Assembly: GCF_014204815.1 (NCBI RefSeq)
Contig: NZ_JACHMC010000001.1
Location: forward strand, 1,922,001 to 1,986,000
Direction: 5' to 3'
DNA length: 64,000 nucleotides
From: Micrococcus flavus
GTDB taxonomy: Bacteria; Actinomycetota; Actinomycetes; Actinomycetales; Micrococcaceae
This document shows, one piece after another, positions 9,770 to 19,727 of this stretch. A program made the position numbers and the translations under genes. The notes under the pieces were generated by a model. It was not told the origin of the DNA, made no database searches, and saw nothing but the letters and a program-made list of their open reading frames with translations. Every line of letters begins with the position of its first letter. Position 1 is the stretch's first letter.

Positions 9770-9836
9770 TTTCGAACGTGAAATCGGCCGTTTCAGGGCT
9801 TTCGAACGTGGAATGGGCCCTGTTCCACGTGCGAAA
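9770..9836. repeat. Three copies of a TTTCGAACGTGGAA-type motif
   Basis: The convergent gap between the HD gene and groEL holds TTTCGAACGTGAAA at 9770-9783, TTTCGAACGTGGAA at 9800-9813 and an inverted copy at 9823-9836 (TTTCGCACGTGGAA on the other strand). Copies 2 and 3 could form a hairpin with 13 of 14 pairs around a 9-nt loop containing GGGCCC. This A/T-richer sequence stands out from its surroundings. No T-run follows, and a separate strong terminator lies 48 bases further on. The role is unknown. Confidence 0.6.
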
Positions 9837-9883
9837 ACGCTCCGTGGGGCCCGTCCCCCAGGATCCGTCGTCCCCGGACGCGG

Positions 9884-9917
9884 CGAGGCCCGCCTCCCGG
9901 AGGGGAGGCGGGCCTCG
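9884..9917. terminator. Bidirectional terminator hairpin between HD gene and groEL
   Basis: This is a perfect 15-bp GC-rich stem (arms 9884-9898 and 9903-9917) with a 4-nt loop. It lies 147 bp after the HD gene stop and 44 bp after the groEL stop. It can serve both converging genes. No long T-run follows, as is common for actinobacterial terminators. Confidence 0.8.
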
Positions 9918-9960
9918 CGTGCTGGGCGCCCGGCCGGAGCCGGGCCGGCTCAGCGGCAGA

Positions 9961-11886
<1,926 letters not shown>

Positions 11887-12975
11887 TCAGCCGAAGACGA
11901 CGACGGCGACGCCGTTCACCTGCAGGTTGGGTACGCGCTCCACGGGGAAGCCGAGCTCGCGGCCCACGGCCTCGGCCGTGGCACGCTGCGCGGGCGAGTT
12001 GTACAGGACGACGTCAGCGGTCACGCCGCGGCCGCGCCAATTGCGGGCGTCCACCCGGGTGAAGCCCTCGTCCTCCAGACGCGCGGCGTATGAGGCCGCC
12101 AGGTCGTTGATGCGCGTGGCGTTGTACACGATCACGGGGTTCTTCTTCACCGCGGCCGCCTCGGCCGCAGCGGAGCGGGAGGCCTCCGCCTCGGCGGCCG
12201 CAGAGCGGGACGCCTCGGCCTGCGCAGCGGCAGAGCGGGACGCCTCAGCCTGGGCGGCTGCAGAGCGGGACGCCTCAGCCTGGGCAGCGGCAGAGCGGGA
12301 CGCCTCAGCCTGGGCGGCCGCGGAGCGGGACGCCTCGGCGGCGATGGACCGGGAGGCCTCCGCGACGGCCGAGCGGGAGGCCTCGGCCGCGATGGACCGG
12401 GAGGCCTCGGCCGCGGCGGCGGCCTGGGCGGCCTCCTCGGTGGAGCGGGACGCGGCGGCACGGGAGGACTCGGCGGCGGCGGACTCGGCCGCGGCGGACT
12501 CGGCGGCGGCCCGGGAGCGCGCGGCGTCGGCCGACTGCGCAGCCGCGGCGGACTGGGCGGCGGCCTGGGAACGCTCGGCGTCCTGCGAGGCCTGCGCCGG
12601 GTCGGCGGAGGACGAGGCCGCCGGAGTGGACGAGGCGGCCGGATCCGCGGAGGACGAGGGCGCCGGGGCGGCGCCCGACTCGGTCGCCGGCGAGGAGGCC
12701 GCGGGAGCGGGCTCGGACGTCGAGGCGTCCCCGCCGGCCACCGGCTCGTCGCCGCCGCCGGTCAGGCGCGGCAGGACCAGGCCGAGGAACAGGCCCAGCA
12801 GCAGGACTGCGGCCGCGGCGGCCAGCAGCCACTTCAGGACACCGCCACCGCCACCGCCGGCGGCGGTGGCGCCCGCGGCCCCGGCCGCAGGGGCGGCGGC
12901 GAACGCCTCCCGGTGAGCGCCGTGCTGATCGGTGTACTCGGGGACGTCGTCGAAGCGGTCGGCGGGGTAGGCCAT
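11887..12975 (-). CDS. Membrane-anchored LytR_C-domain protein with Ser/Ala repeat stalk
   Basis: This is a 362-residue bitopic protein. It has a short cytoplasmic N-terminus, a Gly-rich stretch, one TM helix at about 47-68, a long extracytoplasmic linker at about 75-276 and a LytR_C domain at about 277-362 (IVYNATRINDLAASYAARLEDEGF onward, split here only by function). The linker is almost only Ala, Ser, Glu, Gln and Arg, with repeated EASRSAAAQA and EASRSIAA units that are predicted helical. LytR_C domains are often attached to LytR-CpsA-Psr cell-wall ligases, but no catalytic LCP domain is present here. A role at the cell wall is inferred. The DUF3263 gene ends four bases upstream on the same strand, so the two are co-transcribed. 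Confidence 0.85.
   Translation of the reverse strand: MAYPADRFDDVPEYTDQHGAHREAFAAAPAAGAAGATAAGGGGGGVLKWLLAAAAAVLLLGLFLGLVLPRLTGGGDEPVAGGDASTSEPAPAASSPATESGAAPAPSSSADPAASSTPAASSSADPAQASQDAERSQAAAQSAAAAQSADAARSRAAAESAAAESAAAESSRAAASRSTEEAAQAAAAAEASRSIAAEASRSAVAEASRSIAAEASRSAAAQAEASRSAAAQAEASRSAAAQAEASRSAAAQAEASRSAAAEAEASRSAAAEAAAVKKNPVIVYNATRINDLAASYAARLEDEGFTRVDARNWRGRGVTADVVLYNSPAQRATAEAVGRELGFPVERVPNLQVNGVAVVVFG
12160..12410 (-). repeat. In-gene tandem repeats coding the Ser/Ala stalk
   Basis: The block GAGCGGGACGCCTC recurs every 30 bp with starts at 12203, 12233, 12263, 12293 and 12323, with a variant copy at 12173. Units of 24 bp continue to about 12410. These encode 10- and 8-residue EASRS repeats in frame. 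Near-identical 30-bp units allow slippage that changes stalk length without a frameshift. Confidence 0.85.
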
Positions 12976-12979
12976 CGGT

Positions 12980-13297
12980 CTAGTACTCCTGCGGGGACGA
13001 GGGTGAGGCGGGCGGGTCCGGTGCCGGGCCGCGCCGGGCCCGGCTGCGGGTGCCGCGCGAGCGCAGCAGCCGGGTCACGAGCAGCGGGCGGTAGGCCAGT
13101 GCGGCCTCCCGGTCCAGCAGTCCGTTCAACATCTGATAGTAGGCGGTCGGGCTGACGCCCAGGCGTTCGCGGATCTCATGGTCTTTGGCTCCGGCATGGC
13201 GCCAGGTCCGCGACTCCAGGTCCAGCACCGCCCGTTCCAGGTCCGTGAGCCCGGCGGCGCGTCCCCGTCCGGGGTCGGGGGCGGCGGACGGGAGCAT
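12980..13297 (-). CDS. DUF3263 protein (small HTH-like)
   Basis: This is a 105-residue protein of the actinobacterial DUF3263 family. The core [17 protein letters not shown], then [21 protein letters not shown], has the look of a sigma/HTH-type helix pair that could bind DNA. The C-terminus is basic and Pro-rich ([13 protein letters not shown]). The ATG at 13297 sits seven bases after a TAGAGT hexamer (13310-13305, minus strand), so a leaderless start is likely. It is divergent from ung, only 52 bp away, and forms an operon with the LytR_C gene. Function is not known. Confidence 0.85.
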   Translation of the reverse strand: MLPSAAPDPGRGRAAGLTDLERAVLDLESRTWRHAGAKDHEIRERLGVSPTAYYQMLNGLLDREAALAYRPLLVTRLLRSRGTRSRARRGPAPDPPASPSSPQEY

Positions 13298-13349
13298 GAC
13301 GGCCACTCTACTGGTCAGTCGCGGGCGGCCGGCCACTACGCTCGGGCGC

Positions 13350-14027
13350 ATGGACCTGATCGCACCCCTGGACCCGGGATGGGCCGCCGCACTGGCCGAC
13401 TCCTCCGACACCCTCGAACGCATCGGCGCGGACCTGATCGCGCGCCGCACGGCCGGGGAGCAGGTCCTGCCCGCGCCGGAGCACGTGCTGCGGGCCTTCC
13501 GGCAGCCGTTCGAGGACGTGCGGGTGCTGGTCCTGGGCCAGGACCCGTACCCCACGCCGGGCCACCCGATCGGCATGTGCTTCGCGTGCGACCGCCACGT
13601 CCGCCCCCTGCCCCGCTCCCTCGCGAACATCTACCGCGAGCTGCACGACGACCTCGGCATCCCGCCGGCCACCCACGGAGACCTCACCGCGTGGACCGGG
13701 CAGGGCGTCCTGCTGCTGAACCGGGTCCTGACCGTCCGGGCGGGGGCGAGCGGCAGCCACCGCGGCATCGGGTGGGAGGAGGTCACCGAGGCGGCCGTGC
13801 GGGCCCTCGTGTCCCGCGGCACCCCGTTGGTCGGCCTGCTATGGGGCAGCGACGCGCGGCGCATGGCGCCGCTGTTGCGCGAGGGCGGGGCCGGCGTCGT
13901 CGAGTCTCCGCACCCCTCCCCGTTGAGCGCGAGCCGCGGGTTCTTCGGCTCGCGCCCGTTCAGTCGGGTCAACGCCCTGCTCGAGGCCGCCGGCGCCGAG
14001 CCCGTGGACTGGCGCATTCCCGACTGA
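13350..14027 (+). CDS. ung: Uracil-DNA glycosylase (family 1)
   Basis: Ung removes uracil from DNA to start base-excision repair. The protein is 225 residues, the usual length. The water-activating motif GQDPYP is at 63-68 (catalytic Asp65). The segment [12 protein letters not shown] and the His loop [18 protein letters not shown] (His188) are both present. The start at 13350 follows TACGCT by seven bases, indicating a leaderless transcript. Longer in-frame extensions upstream would overlap the DUF3263 gene and are rejected. It is convergent with the exporter gene. Confidence 0.96.
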   Translation: MDLIAPLDPGWAAALADSSDTLERIGADLIARRTAGEQVLPAPEHVLRAFRQPFEDVRVLVLGQDPYPTPGHPIGMCFACDRHVRPLPRSLANIYRELHDDLGIPPATHGDLTAWTGQGVLLLNRVLTVRAGASGSHRGIGWEEVTEAAVRALVSRGTPLVGLLWGSDARRMAPLLREGGAGVVESPHPSPLSASRGFFGSRPFSRVNALLEAAGAEPVDWRIPD

Positions 14028-14048
14028 GCCGAGCGGGGACGGGCCGGG

Positions 14049-15965
14049 TCAGCGCTGCCGCCCCTCCGGGCCGATGCTCCGGTGCTCGACCAGGCGGGCC
14101 GTCACGGGCCGGGCGAGGGTGTCTCCGAACACCGCGCCCGCGCCGATGCCCACCACCACCACGAGGGCGCTCACGATCCCGGCCACGCCGGCCACCGTGG
14201 ACGTGGTCTCCACGGTGAACTCGTACAGGCCGCGGAAGATCGCGAAGCCAGGGAGCAGGAACAGGATGCTGGGCACCAGCACCACGATCGGCGGGGCGCC
14301 CACGCGCAGGGCCACGATCCTCCCCAGGAAGCCGACGACGGCGGCCGCGGACGCCGGCAGGAGGGTGGGGCCCACGCCCAGGCCAGCGATCAGGGTGTGG
14401 GCGCAGAACGCCGCGCCGGTCACCGCGCAGGAGGCCAGGAGGGTCCGCCAGCCCGAGCGCTCGACGACGGCGTCCGCCGCGGTGGCGACGAGCACCAGGA
14501 CCAGCAGCAGCGGCGCGGGATAGTCCGCGGACACCTGCGCGGCCAGGTCGAGACGGGGGAAGCCGGCGAGGTCCGCCGCGGCGACGGACACCATGATGCC
14601 CGCCATGATGCCGACGAAGACGAGCATCGTGGAGATGAAGCGGCCGGCGGCCGTCACGGGGAAGCCGTTGATGGCGTCCAGCACGGCCGTCACGAATCGC
14701 GAGGTGGGCAGCAGCATCATGATGCCCCCGGCCACCATCAGGGCGGGGTTGATCGGCACCTCGAGGACGTACGCGCCGAACGCGACCGCCGTGGCCAGCG
14801 ACGAGCCGATCATCACGGAGTAGATCTCCGGCAGGAACGCCATGGTCCGCGTGTGCAGCCAGAAGACGAACCACGTGGAGGCCATCCCCAGCAGGGCGCC
14901 CTGCCAGGTGCCGCCGATGAAGGGGACGAAGCAGGCCACGAACACGCCCGCCATGAGAATCTCCAGCGCCGGCGGGTACGGCTTGGGCCGGTGGCGGATC
15001 TCGACGAGCCGACGCTGGGCCTCCGCGCGCTCGACCATCCCGTCGGAGATCTCCTCCACGAGGCGGTGCACCGCCACGAGCCCCTCGTAGTTCGTGGAGT
15101 AGGAGCGCACCACGCGCTGGAGCGTGTACGGCACCTCGCCGCGGCTCGAGTCGGGCGCGTAGTTCAGGGAGATGGCCTGGTTGGTCAGGTCCACCTCCGT
15201 CTCGTGGACCCCGTAGGCCTGCGTCACCACGATGATCGAGGTCTCCACGTCCAGCGAGGTCGCCCCGAAGCCGAACATGGTCTCCCCCAGCTTGAGGGCG
15301 AAGTCCAGCGTGGTGCGCGCCTCCAGGGCCTGCTCGTCCTGCTCTCGCCGCCGGCTCAGGGTCGAGCGCATGCGTCGCCCGTACGGGGAGGCCTGCAGGC
15401 GGTCCACCATCACGAGGGCCTGCGTGGGCAGGGTCTCCTCGAACACCGCCCGGTGGTGGTCCCGCCCCTGCCGGCGACGACGGCGCCCCCGCGGCTCCTC
15501 GGGCCCGTGGGGCAGCACCGGCTCGGGGACCACGAGGTCCGGGACCGTCTCCGCGGCCTGCTCGGCGGTGGGGGCCACGCCCTCCACGGGGGCCAGGACG
15601 GACGTCGGCACGGCCTCGGACAGCGGCGGCGCGGTCAGCGGCGCGTCGGCCGCGGGGCCCGGGGCCTCGGCGGGCGGCGGGTCGGCGTCGGGATGCTCGT
15701 CCGACCGCGCGTCGGCCGGGGGGACGTCCCCCGGTGTGGCGGGCAGTGCCGCGGTGGCGGGGGCGAGGACCGGCGGCAGGACCTCTTCGGGGCCCTCGTC
15801 ACGGGTCGGGGACGCGGCCACGTCGGCCGTCTCCTCCGCGGCCTCCGGCGGAACGGAGGGGACGACGGCGGGGCGCAGCACCGGGATGGGACCCGCCTGG
15901 GGGGCGGGCTCCGCCGCGGGCGCCTGGGGACGGTCTCGGGGGGTCTGTGGGTCCACGCTGCTCAC
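14049..15965 (-). CDS. Threonine/serine exporter family (ThrE-type) protein
   Basis: This is a 638-residue membrane protein combining the two halves of the ThrE family. A cytoplasmic ThrE domain (DUF1212) begins around residue 215, with LDFALKLGETMFGFGATSLDVE. It is followed by helix bundles, a second DUF3815-like bundle (about 470-620) and about ten TM helices in all. The first 160 residues are a long Pro/Ala/Glu-rich disordered leader with a basic patch (RGRRRRRQGR) just before the domain. The family exports threonine and serine in Corynebacterium. The substrate here is inferred. The start is GTG at 15965 with AAGGA just upstream. A tRNA-Val gene lies upstream, with a terminator between. 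Confidence 0.9.
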   Translation of the reverse strand: MSSVDPQTPRDRPQAPAAEPAPQAGPIPVLRPAVVPSVPPEAAEETADVAASPTRDEGPEEVLPPVLAPATAALPATPGDVPPADARSDEHPDADPPPAEAPGPAADAPLTAPPLSEAVPTSVLAPVEGVAPTAEQAAETVPDLVVPEPVLPHGPEEPRGRRRRRQGRDHHRAVFEETLPTQALVMVDRLQASPYGRRMRSTLSRRREQDEQALEARTTLDFALKLGETMFGFGATSLDVETSIIVVTQAYGVHETEVDLTNQAISLNYAPDSSRGEVPYTLQRVVRSYSTNYEGLVAVHRLVEEISDGMVERAEAQRRLVEIRHRPKPYPPALEILMAGVFVACFVPFIGGTWQGALLGMASTWFVFWLHTRTMAFLPEIYSVMIGSSLATAVAFGAYVLEVPINPALMVAGGIMMLLPTSRFVTAVLDAINGFPVTAAGRFISTMLVFVGIMAGIMVSVAAADLAGFPRLDLAAQVSADYPAPLLLVLVLVATAADAVVERSGWRTLLASCAVTGAAFCAHTLIAGLGVGPTLLPASAAAVVGFLGRIVALRVGAPPIVVLVPSILFLLPGFAIFRGLYEFTVETTSTVAGVAGIVSALVVVVGIGAGAVFGDTLARPVTARLVEHRSIGPEGRQR

Positions 15966-16020
15966 CGTGTCCTTGCCTCGTGCCTCACCGGGCAGGCGCT
16001 CCCCGCTCTCCCGGACATGC

Positions 16021-16050
16021 GCAAGGGCCCTCCCGGAGGAGGGCCCTTGC
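16021..16050 (-). terminator. Terminator after tRNA-Val
   Basis: This is a perfect 13-bp stem (16021-16033 and 16038-16050) with a 4-nt loop, five bases after the tRNA 3' end. It separates the tRNA from the exporter gene. Confidence 0.8.
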
Positions 16051-16055
16051 GGCGG

Positions 16056-16129
16056 TGGATCTTACTGGACTCGAACCAGCGACCTCTCGCGTGTGAAGCG
16101 AACGCTCTAACCAACTGAGCTAAAGATCC
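16056..16129 (-). tRNA. tRNA-Val (anticodon CAC)
   Basis: The minus strand folds into a full cloverleaf. The acceptor is GGATCTT/AAGATCC with discriminator A, the D-stem GCTC/GAGC, and the anticodon stem TTCGC/GCGAG with loop TTCACAC, giving CAC. The T-loop is TTCGAGT. The 3' CCA is not encoded. It reads GUG, a major valine codon in GC-rich genomes. Confidence 0.95.
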
Positions 16130-16255
16130 AGGGGTCCGACCCGGCCGCGGAGGGCCCGGACGACTCGCTGAACTGTACCGGACCCTCCCCCACCGGGCAA
16201 ATCCGACGCCCGGGTGGGCCTGGGGCTTTCTCGACCACGCGGGACCGGAGGCGGA

Positions 16256-16288
16256 CGGGCCGCCGCCCCGCGAGGGGACGGCGGCCCG
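16256..16288 (-). terminator. Terminator of the subtilase gene
   Basis: This is a long GC hairpin with a 14-nt left arm (16256-16269), loop GCGA and a right arm with one bulged A. It lies 25 bp after the subtilase stop codon. Confidence 0.7.
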
Positions 16289-16313
16289 GGTGCGCGTGAT
16301 CCGGCCGCGCGGG

Positions 16314-18251
16314 TCAGCGCGCGGTGACGGAGACGTCGTCGATCCGGAACACCGTGGCGGCCGAGTAGTTTTCGGTGCCCTTGAAGCGCAGGGTCACGGT
16401 CTTCCCGGCGAAGCGGGACAGGTCCACCGCGTGGGTGGTGTACGGACCGCGGTCCAGGTTGGAGTGCGACTTCAGGGTGTAGGTGCCGTAGTAGCCGTCC
16501 ACCACCTGCACGGACAGGGTGTCGTACCTGGAGTAGGAGGTGGTCTCGTCCGTGCCGACCTGCACGCTGTAGGTCAGCGAGGCGCCCGAGGCGGGCACGG
16601 TCACCCGCTGGTCGATCGTGCCGGTGTTGCTGCGGCCGTAGCCGTTGAGGACGCCGAAGCGGGAGCCGGACTTGGCCGCCGCGGAGTCCGTCATGACGAA
16701 GTCGGACGGGGCGCCGGTCCAGCCGGTGGTGCCGGACTCGAAGCCGCCGTTCACCAGGACGGTGGTCGGGGTGGGGGTCGGGGTCGGGGTGGGCGTGGGG
16801 GTCGCGCCGCCGCCCAGCGCGTTCAGCGTCCGCGTGGCGTCCACCAGGCCGGCGCCGCAGCCGCCCGAGCACACGCCGGGCATCGCACGGGCGTTGGTCT
16901 TGAGCGTGGACTCCACCTGGGACGGGGTCAGGGAGGAGTTCTTCGCCAGCATCAGCGCCACGGTGCCGGCCACGTGCGGGGTGGCCATCGAGGTGCCGTT
17001 GTACTTCGTGTAGCCCTCGCCGGCCGGGGTGGTGGTGCCGGTGTTGATCGTGGAGATGATGGCCGAGCCCGGGGCGGTGACGTCCACGGACGCGCCGTAG
17101 TTGGAGAAGGAGGAGCGGTTGCCGTTGGAGTCCGAGGCCGCCACGGTGATGGTGTTCTGGCAGTTGGCCGGACGGGTCAGGGAGGCATCCCGGTTCTCGT
17201 TGCCGGCGGCCACCACCACCGGCACGCCGCGGCCGACGGCCGAGTTGATGGCGTTCTGGTAGGTGGTGCCGCACGTGCCGGACCCGCCCAGGGACATGTT
17301 GATCACGTCCACCGGGGTCGGGTTGTTCGGCACGCCGGGGACGGAGCCGCCGGCGGACCACACGATGGCGTCCGCGATGTCCGCCAGGGAGCCGCCGCAC
17401 TTGCCGAGCACGCGGGCGTGCTTGATCTTGGCGTTCGGGGCGACGCCGACGACGCCCTGCGTGTTGGCCACGGCCGCGATGGTGCCGGCCACGTGGGTGC
17501 CGTGCCACGAGGAGTCCGAGCCCAGGGGCTGGCCGCACTCACCGGCCAGGAACCAGTCGCCCTCGTCCGCCGGGTTCGCGTCGCGGCCGCCGCCGTCGCG
17601 GGAGACCGTGGAGCTCGAGATGAAGTCGTAGCCGGGGACGGTGTTGGCGTTGAGGTCGGAGTGATAGGTCTGACCGGTGTCGATGACGCCCACGATCATG
17701 CCGGCGCCGGTGGTGGAGTCCCACGCCCCGGGCACGCGCATGCCGTTGACGCCGGTGAAGCCCCACTGCTGCGAGTAGAGGGCGTCCACCGGGGACAGCG
17801 CGTTCGCGGTCATGATGGCGTTCGGCTCGACGGCGTCGACCGCGCCGGAGGCCTTCAGGTCCGCCATGAACGCGGCGGACTCGCTCTTGTCCAGCGTGCG
17901 GTCGGCCTGGATCACGTGGGAGCCGAGCGCGGTCTCGCGCAGCTCCTTCACGGAGACGCCGGCCTCCTTGGCGGCCTTGCCCCACGCGTGCGCACGGCCC
18001 TTGGCGGTGCTGTTCGCGGCGGTCTCCTTGTAGGTGACGATGAACGAGTCGTAGCCGTCCGCGTTGGGCTCGGCCGGGGACGCGGCCATGCCGCGGTTCG
18101 GCGCCGGGGCGACGGCGGCGGACCCGGCCCGGTCGTCCGGCTCGGGGGCGGAGGTGGCCGGCGAGGCGGCGAGCGTGCCGCCGGCGAGGACCCCGGCGCA
18201 CAGGAGGGCGCCGGCGCGGCGGCGGGCGCGGAGGGAGGTGGTGGACGACAT
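16314..18251 (-). CDS. Secreted S8 family serine peptidase (subtilase)
   Basis: This is a 645-residue exported protease. The signal peptide covers about 1-35 (Arg-rich start, hydrophobic core, SPATSA) and an inhibitor-I9-like propeptide covers about 65-148. The catalytic triad is Asp191 (VGVIDTGQ), His250 (SSWHGTHVAGT) and Ser421 (YNGTSMATPHVAG), and the oxyanion Asn is in AAGNEN near 351. A Thr-Pro repeat linker near 485-500 leads to a C-terminal beta-rich domain (LVNGGFESGTTGW) of carbohydrate-binding-module type. Such enzymes degrade extracellular protein. The upstream region is long and holds repeats (separate entry). The ATG at 18251 follows GGAGACAC. Confidence 0.95.
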   Translation of the reverse strand: MSSTTSLRARRRAGALLCAGVLAGGTLAASPATSAPEPDDRAGSAAVAPAPNRGMAASPAEPNADGYDSFIVTYKETAANSTAKGRAHAWGKAAKEAGVSVKELRETALGSHVIQADRTLDKSESAAFMADLKASGAVDAVEPNAIMTANALSPVDALYSQQWGFTGVNGMRVPGAWDSTTGAGMIVGVIDTGQTYHSDLNANTVPGYDFISSSTVSRDGGGRDANPADEGDWFLAGECGQPLGSDSSWHGTHVAGTIAAVANTQGVVGVAPNAKIKHARVLGKCGGSLADIADAIVWSAGGSVPGVPNNPTPVDVINMSLGGSGTCGTTYQNAINSAVGRGVPVVVAAGNENRDASLTRPANCQNTITVAASDSNGNRSSFSNYGASVDVTAPGSAIISTINTGTTTPAGEGYTKYNGTSMATPHVAGTVALMLAKNSSLTPSQVESTLKTNARAMPGVCSGGCGAGLVDATRTLNALGGGATPTPTPTPTPTPTTVLVNGGFESGTTGWTGAPSDFVMTDSAAAKSGSRFGVLNGYGRSNTGTIDQRVTVPASGASLTYSVQVGTDETTSYSRYDTLSVQVVDGYYGTYTLKSHSNLDRGPYTTHAVDLSRFAGKTVTLRFKGTENYSAATVFRIDDVSVTAR

Positions 18252-18372
18252 CGTGTCTCCTCGGTGTGACAGGACCGCCGGTCGTGACCGGCCCGGGAGG
18301 TCCCCGGGGGCTCGGCGGTGGTGTCGCGGTACGGTCACGATCCGGTCACGGAACCCCCTCCGGGGGAACTCT

Positions 18373-18428
18373 GTCCGATGGTCATCCGCACTCCGTCCGA
18401 TGGTGCCGAGCGCGCCCGGCACCATCGG
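18373..18428. promoter_or_regulatory. Inverted and direct repeats upstream of the subtilase
   Basis: The 306 bp between the subtilase start and tRNA-Thr hold no gene. A perfect 12-bp inverted repeat lies at 18397-18408 and 18417-18428 (CCGATGGTGCCG and its complement, 8-nt spacer). The block GTCCGATGGT of the left arm is also directly repeated at 18373-18382. The site is 122-178 bp upstream of the start codon. It could be an operator or an attenuator. No repressor gene is adjacent. Confidence 0.55.
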
Positions 18429-18516
18429 GCAGACCGACGTGCCCTGCCCAGCACAGACACAGCGGCGCGCTGTTCCGTCCACGTCCGTGCGGGACCACGG
18501 ACGACGCCGCACGACG

Positions 18517-18548
18517 ACGGCCCCGGGGCGAGCGCGCCCCGGGGCCGT
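18517..18548 (-). terminator. Terminator after tRNA-Thr
   Basis: This is a perfect 14-bp GC stem (18517-18530 and 18535-18548) with loop AGCG, nine bases after the tRNA 3' end on the minus strand. Confidence 0.8.
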
Positions 18549-18557
18549 CCGGTGTGG

Positions 18558-18631
18558 AGCCCCCTACCGGATTCGAACCGGTGACCTGCTGTTTACAAGG
18601 CAGCTGCTCTGGCCAGCTGAGCTAAGGAGGC
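18558..18631 (-). tRNA. tRNA-Thr (anticodon TGT)
   Basis: The cloverleaf on the minus strand has acceptor GCCTCCT/AGGGGGC with discriminator T and D-stem GCTC/GAGC. The anticodon arm is GCTGC-CTTGTAA-ACAGC, so the anticodon is TGT, with a C31/A39 mismatch at the bottom of the stem. The T-arm is ACCGG-TTCGAAT-CCGGT. CCA is not encoded. Confidence 0.94.
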
Positions 18632-18686
18632 GGACGGGGCGCCGCCGTGGCCAGCGACGCCCCTCCAGGGTACAAGCAGGCCGGGA

Positions 18687-19550
18687 TCAGCCCTCGACGA
18701 TCGGGGTGGCCCACTCCTGGAAGGCCTGCTCCCCGGACCACCACTGGCCGTCCACGTACACGGTGGGCGTGCCCTGGATCGGGGCGGCCTTGGCCTTCTG
18801 GGTGGTGTAGGCGACCGCGGGGCGGTAGGTGTCCTGCTCCATGCAGTCGGACACGTCCGCGCCGAGGGCCTCGGCGCGCTGGGCGAGCTCGTCGTCGGAC
18901 AGGCCCTTGCCGCCGTGGCCCTCGTACGCGCCGAAGACGTCCGTCACGAACGGGTCGTACTGCTCGGGCGCCTGCTCGGCCACGCAGTAGGCCGCGTTCG
19001 CGGCGCGGGCGGAGAAGTTCTGGTTGTTCGGCGCGCTCAGGAAGTCCACGATCCGGTACTCGACGGTGGCCTTGCCGTCGGCCAGCCAGCCCTCCAGCAG
19101 CGCGGCGTTCTCCTGCTCGAACGCAGCGCAGTGCACGCAGTTGAAGTCCGCGTAGACCACCACGTGGGCGGGCCCGCCCTCGGCGCGGGGCTGCGTGCCC
19201 GGGGCGCTGTCAGCGGGCTTCTCGGCGGGACCCTCGGGCACCTGCACCGCGGCCGCGTCCACCTCGCGCTCGCCCAGGCCCGGGTCGGCGAGGGCGGTGG
19301 GCGAGGTGAGGACGACGCCGCCCTCCTCGTTGGCGGCGGCGGGCATCGGGCCGGCGGTGGGGATGTCGCCGTCGCCCTGGGCGCGGGTCACGAGCGCCAC
19401 CACGAGCCCGATCAGCAGGAGCGCCGCGAGCACGGAGCCCCAGATGACGGCGGTCCGCTTGCGGCGGTCCTTGCGCTGCTGCTCCGCCTGCATCTGGCGG
19501 GCGCGGGTGCGGGCGTCGGTCGCGGCAGACGCCGTGTTCCTGCTGGCCAC
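18687..19550 (-). CDS. Membrane-anchored DsbA-like thioredoxin-fold protein
   Basis: This is a 287-residue protein with a basic cytoplasmic N-terminus, one TM helix at about 33-55, a polar linker and an extracytoplasmic DsbA/thioredoxin_4 domain. The redox motif is Cys138-Val-His-Cys141, the same CVHC as in several DsbA-like proteins, with the cis-Pro loop in QGTPTVYVDG. A second Cys pair (AYCVAE, DVSDCMEQ) fits the inserted helical domain. It probably forms or shuffles disulfides in secreted proteins. The adjacent subtilase has several cysteines (GECG, KCGG, GTCG, ANCQ). The start is GTG at 19550 with AGGAGG upstream; no ATG fits better. Confidence 0.9.
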   Translation of the reverse strand: MASRNTASAATDARTRARQMQAEQQRKDRRKRTAVIWGSVLAALLLIGLVVALVTRAQGDGDIPTAGPMPAAANEEGGVVLTSPTALADPGLGEREVDAAAVQVPEGPAEKPADSAPGTQPRAEGGPAHVVVYADFNCVHCAAFEQENAALLEGWLADGKATVEYRIVDFLSAPNNQNFSARAANAAYCVAEQAPEQYDPFVTDVFGAYEGHGGKGLSDDELAQRAEALGADVSDCMEQDTYRPAVAYTTQKAKAAPIQGTPTVYVDGQWWSGEQAFQEWATPIVEG

Positions 19551-19727
19551 TGGTCCTCCTGGGTCGGGTGCGGGGCGGCGCGCGGGGCACGCGCGCACGC
19601 GGGAGGGACGGGCGGACCCGCCCCGGAGCGAGCATACCGGCCGATCCTGGGAGGGGCGGAAGCGCTCCCCAGGCCACCGGGGCCGCCCGCAGGGCGCCGA
19701 GGCCCCCGTCTCTGCCAGGATGCACGG

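Noticed and set aside
12173..12332. Regular 30-bp repeats that could suggest a CRISPR array
   Set aside because: The units are contiguous without unique spacers, lie in frame in a gene and encode EASRS repeats. No cas genes are present.
11927..12916. A 329-codon Ala-rich plus-strand frame opposite the LytR_C gene
   Set aside because: It is produced by the tandem Ser/Ala repeats read on the other strand. It has no start signal, and the minus-strand gene has a TM helix and a known domain.
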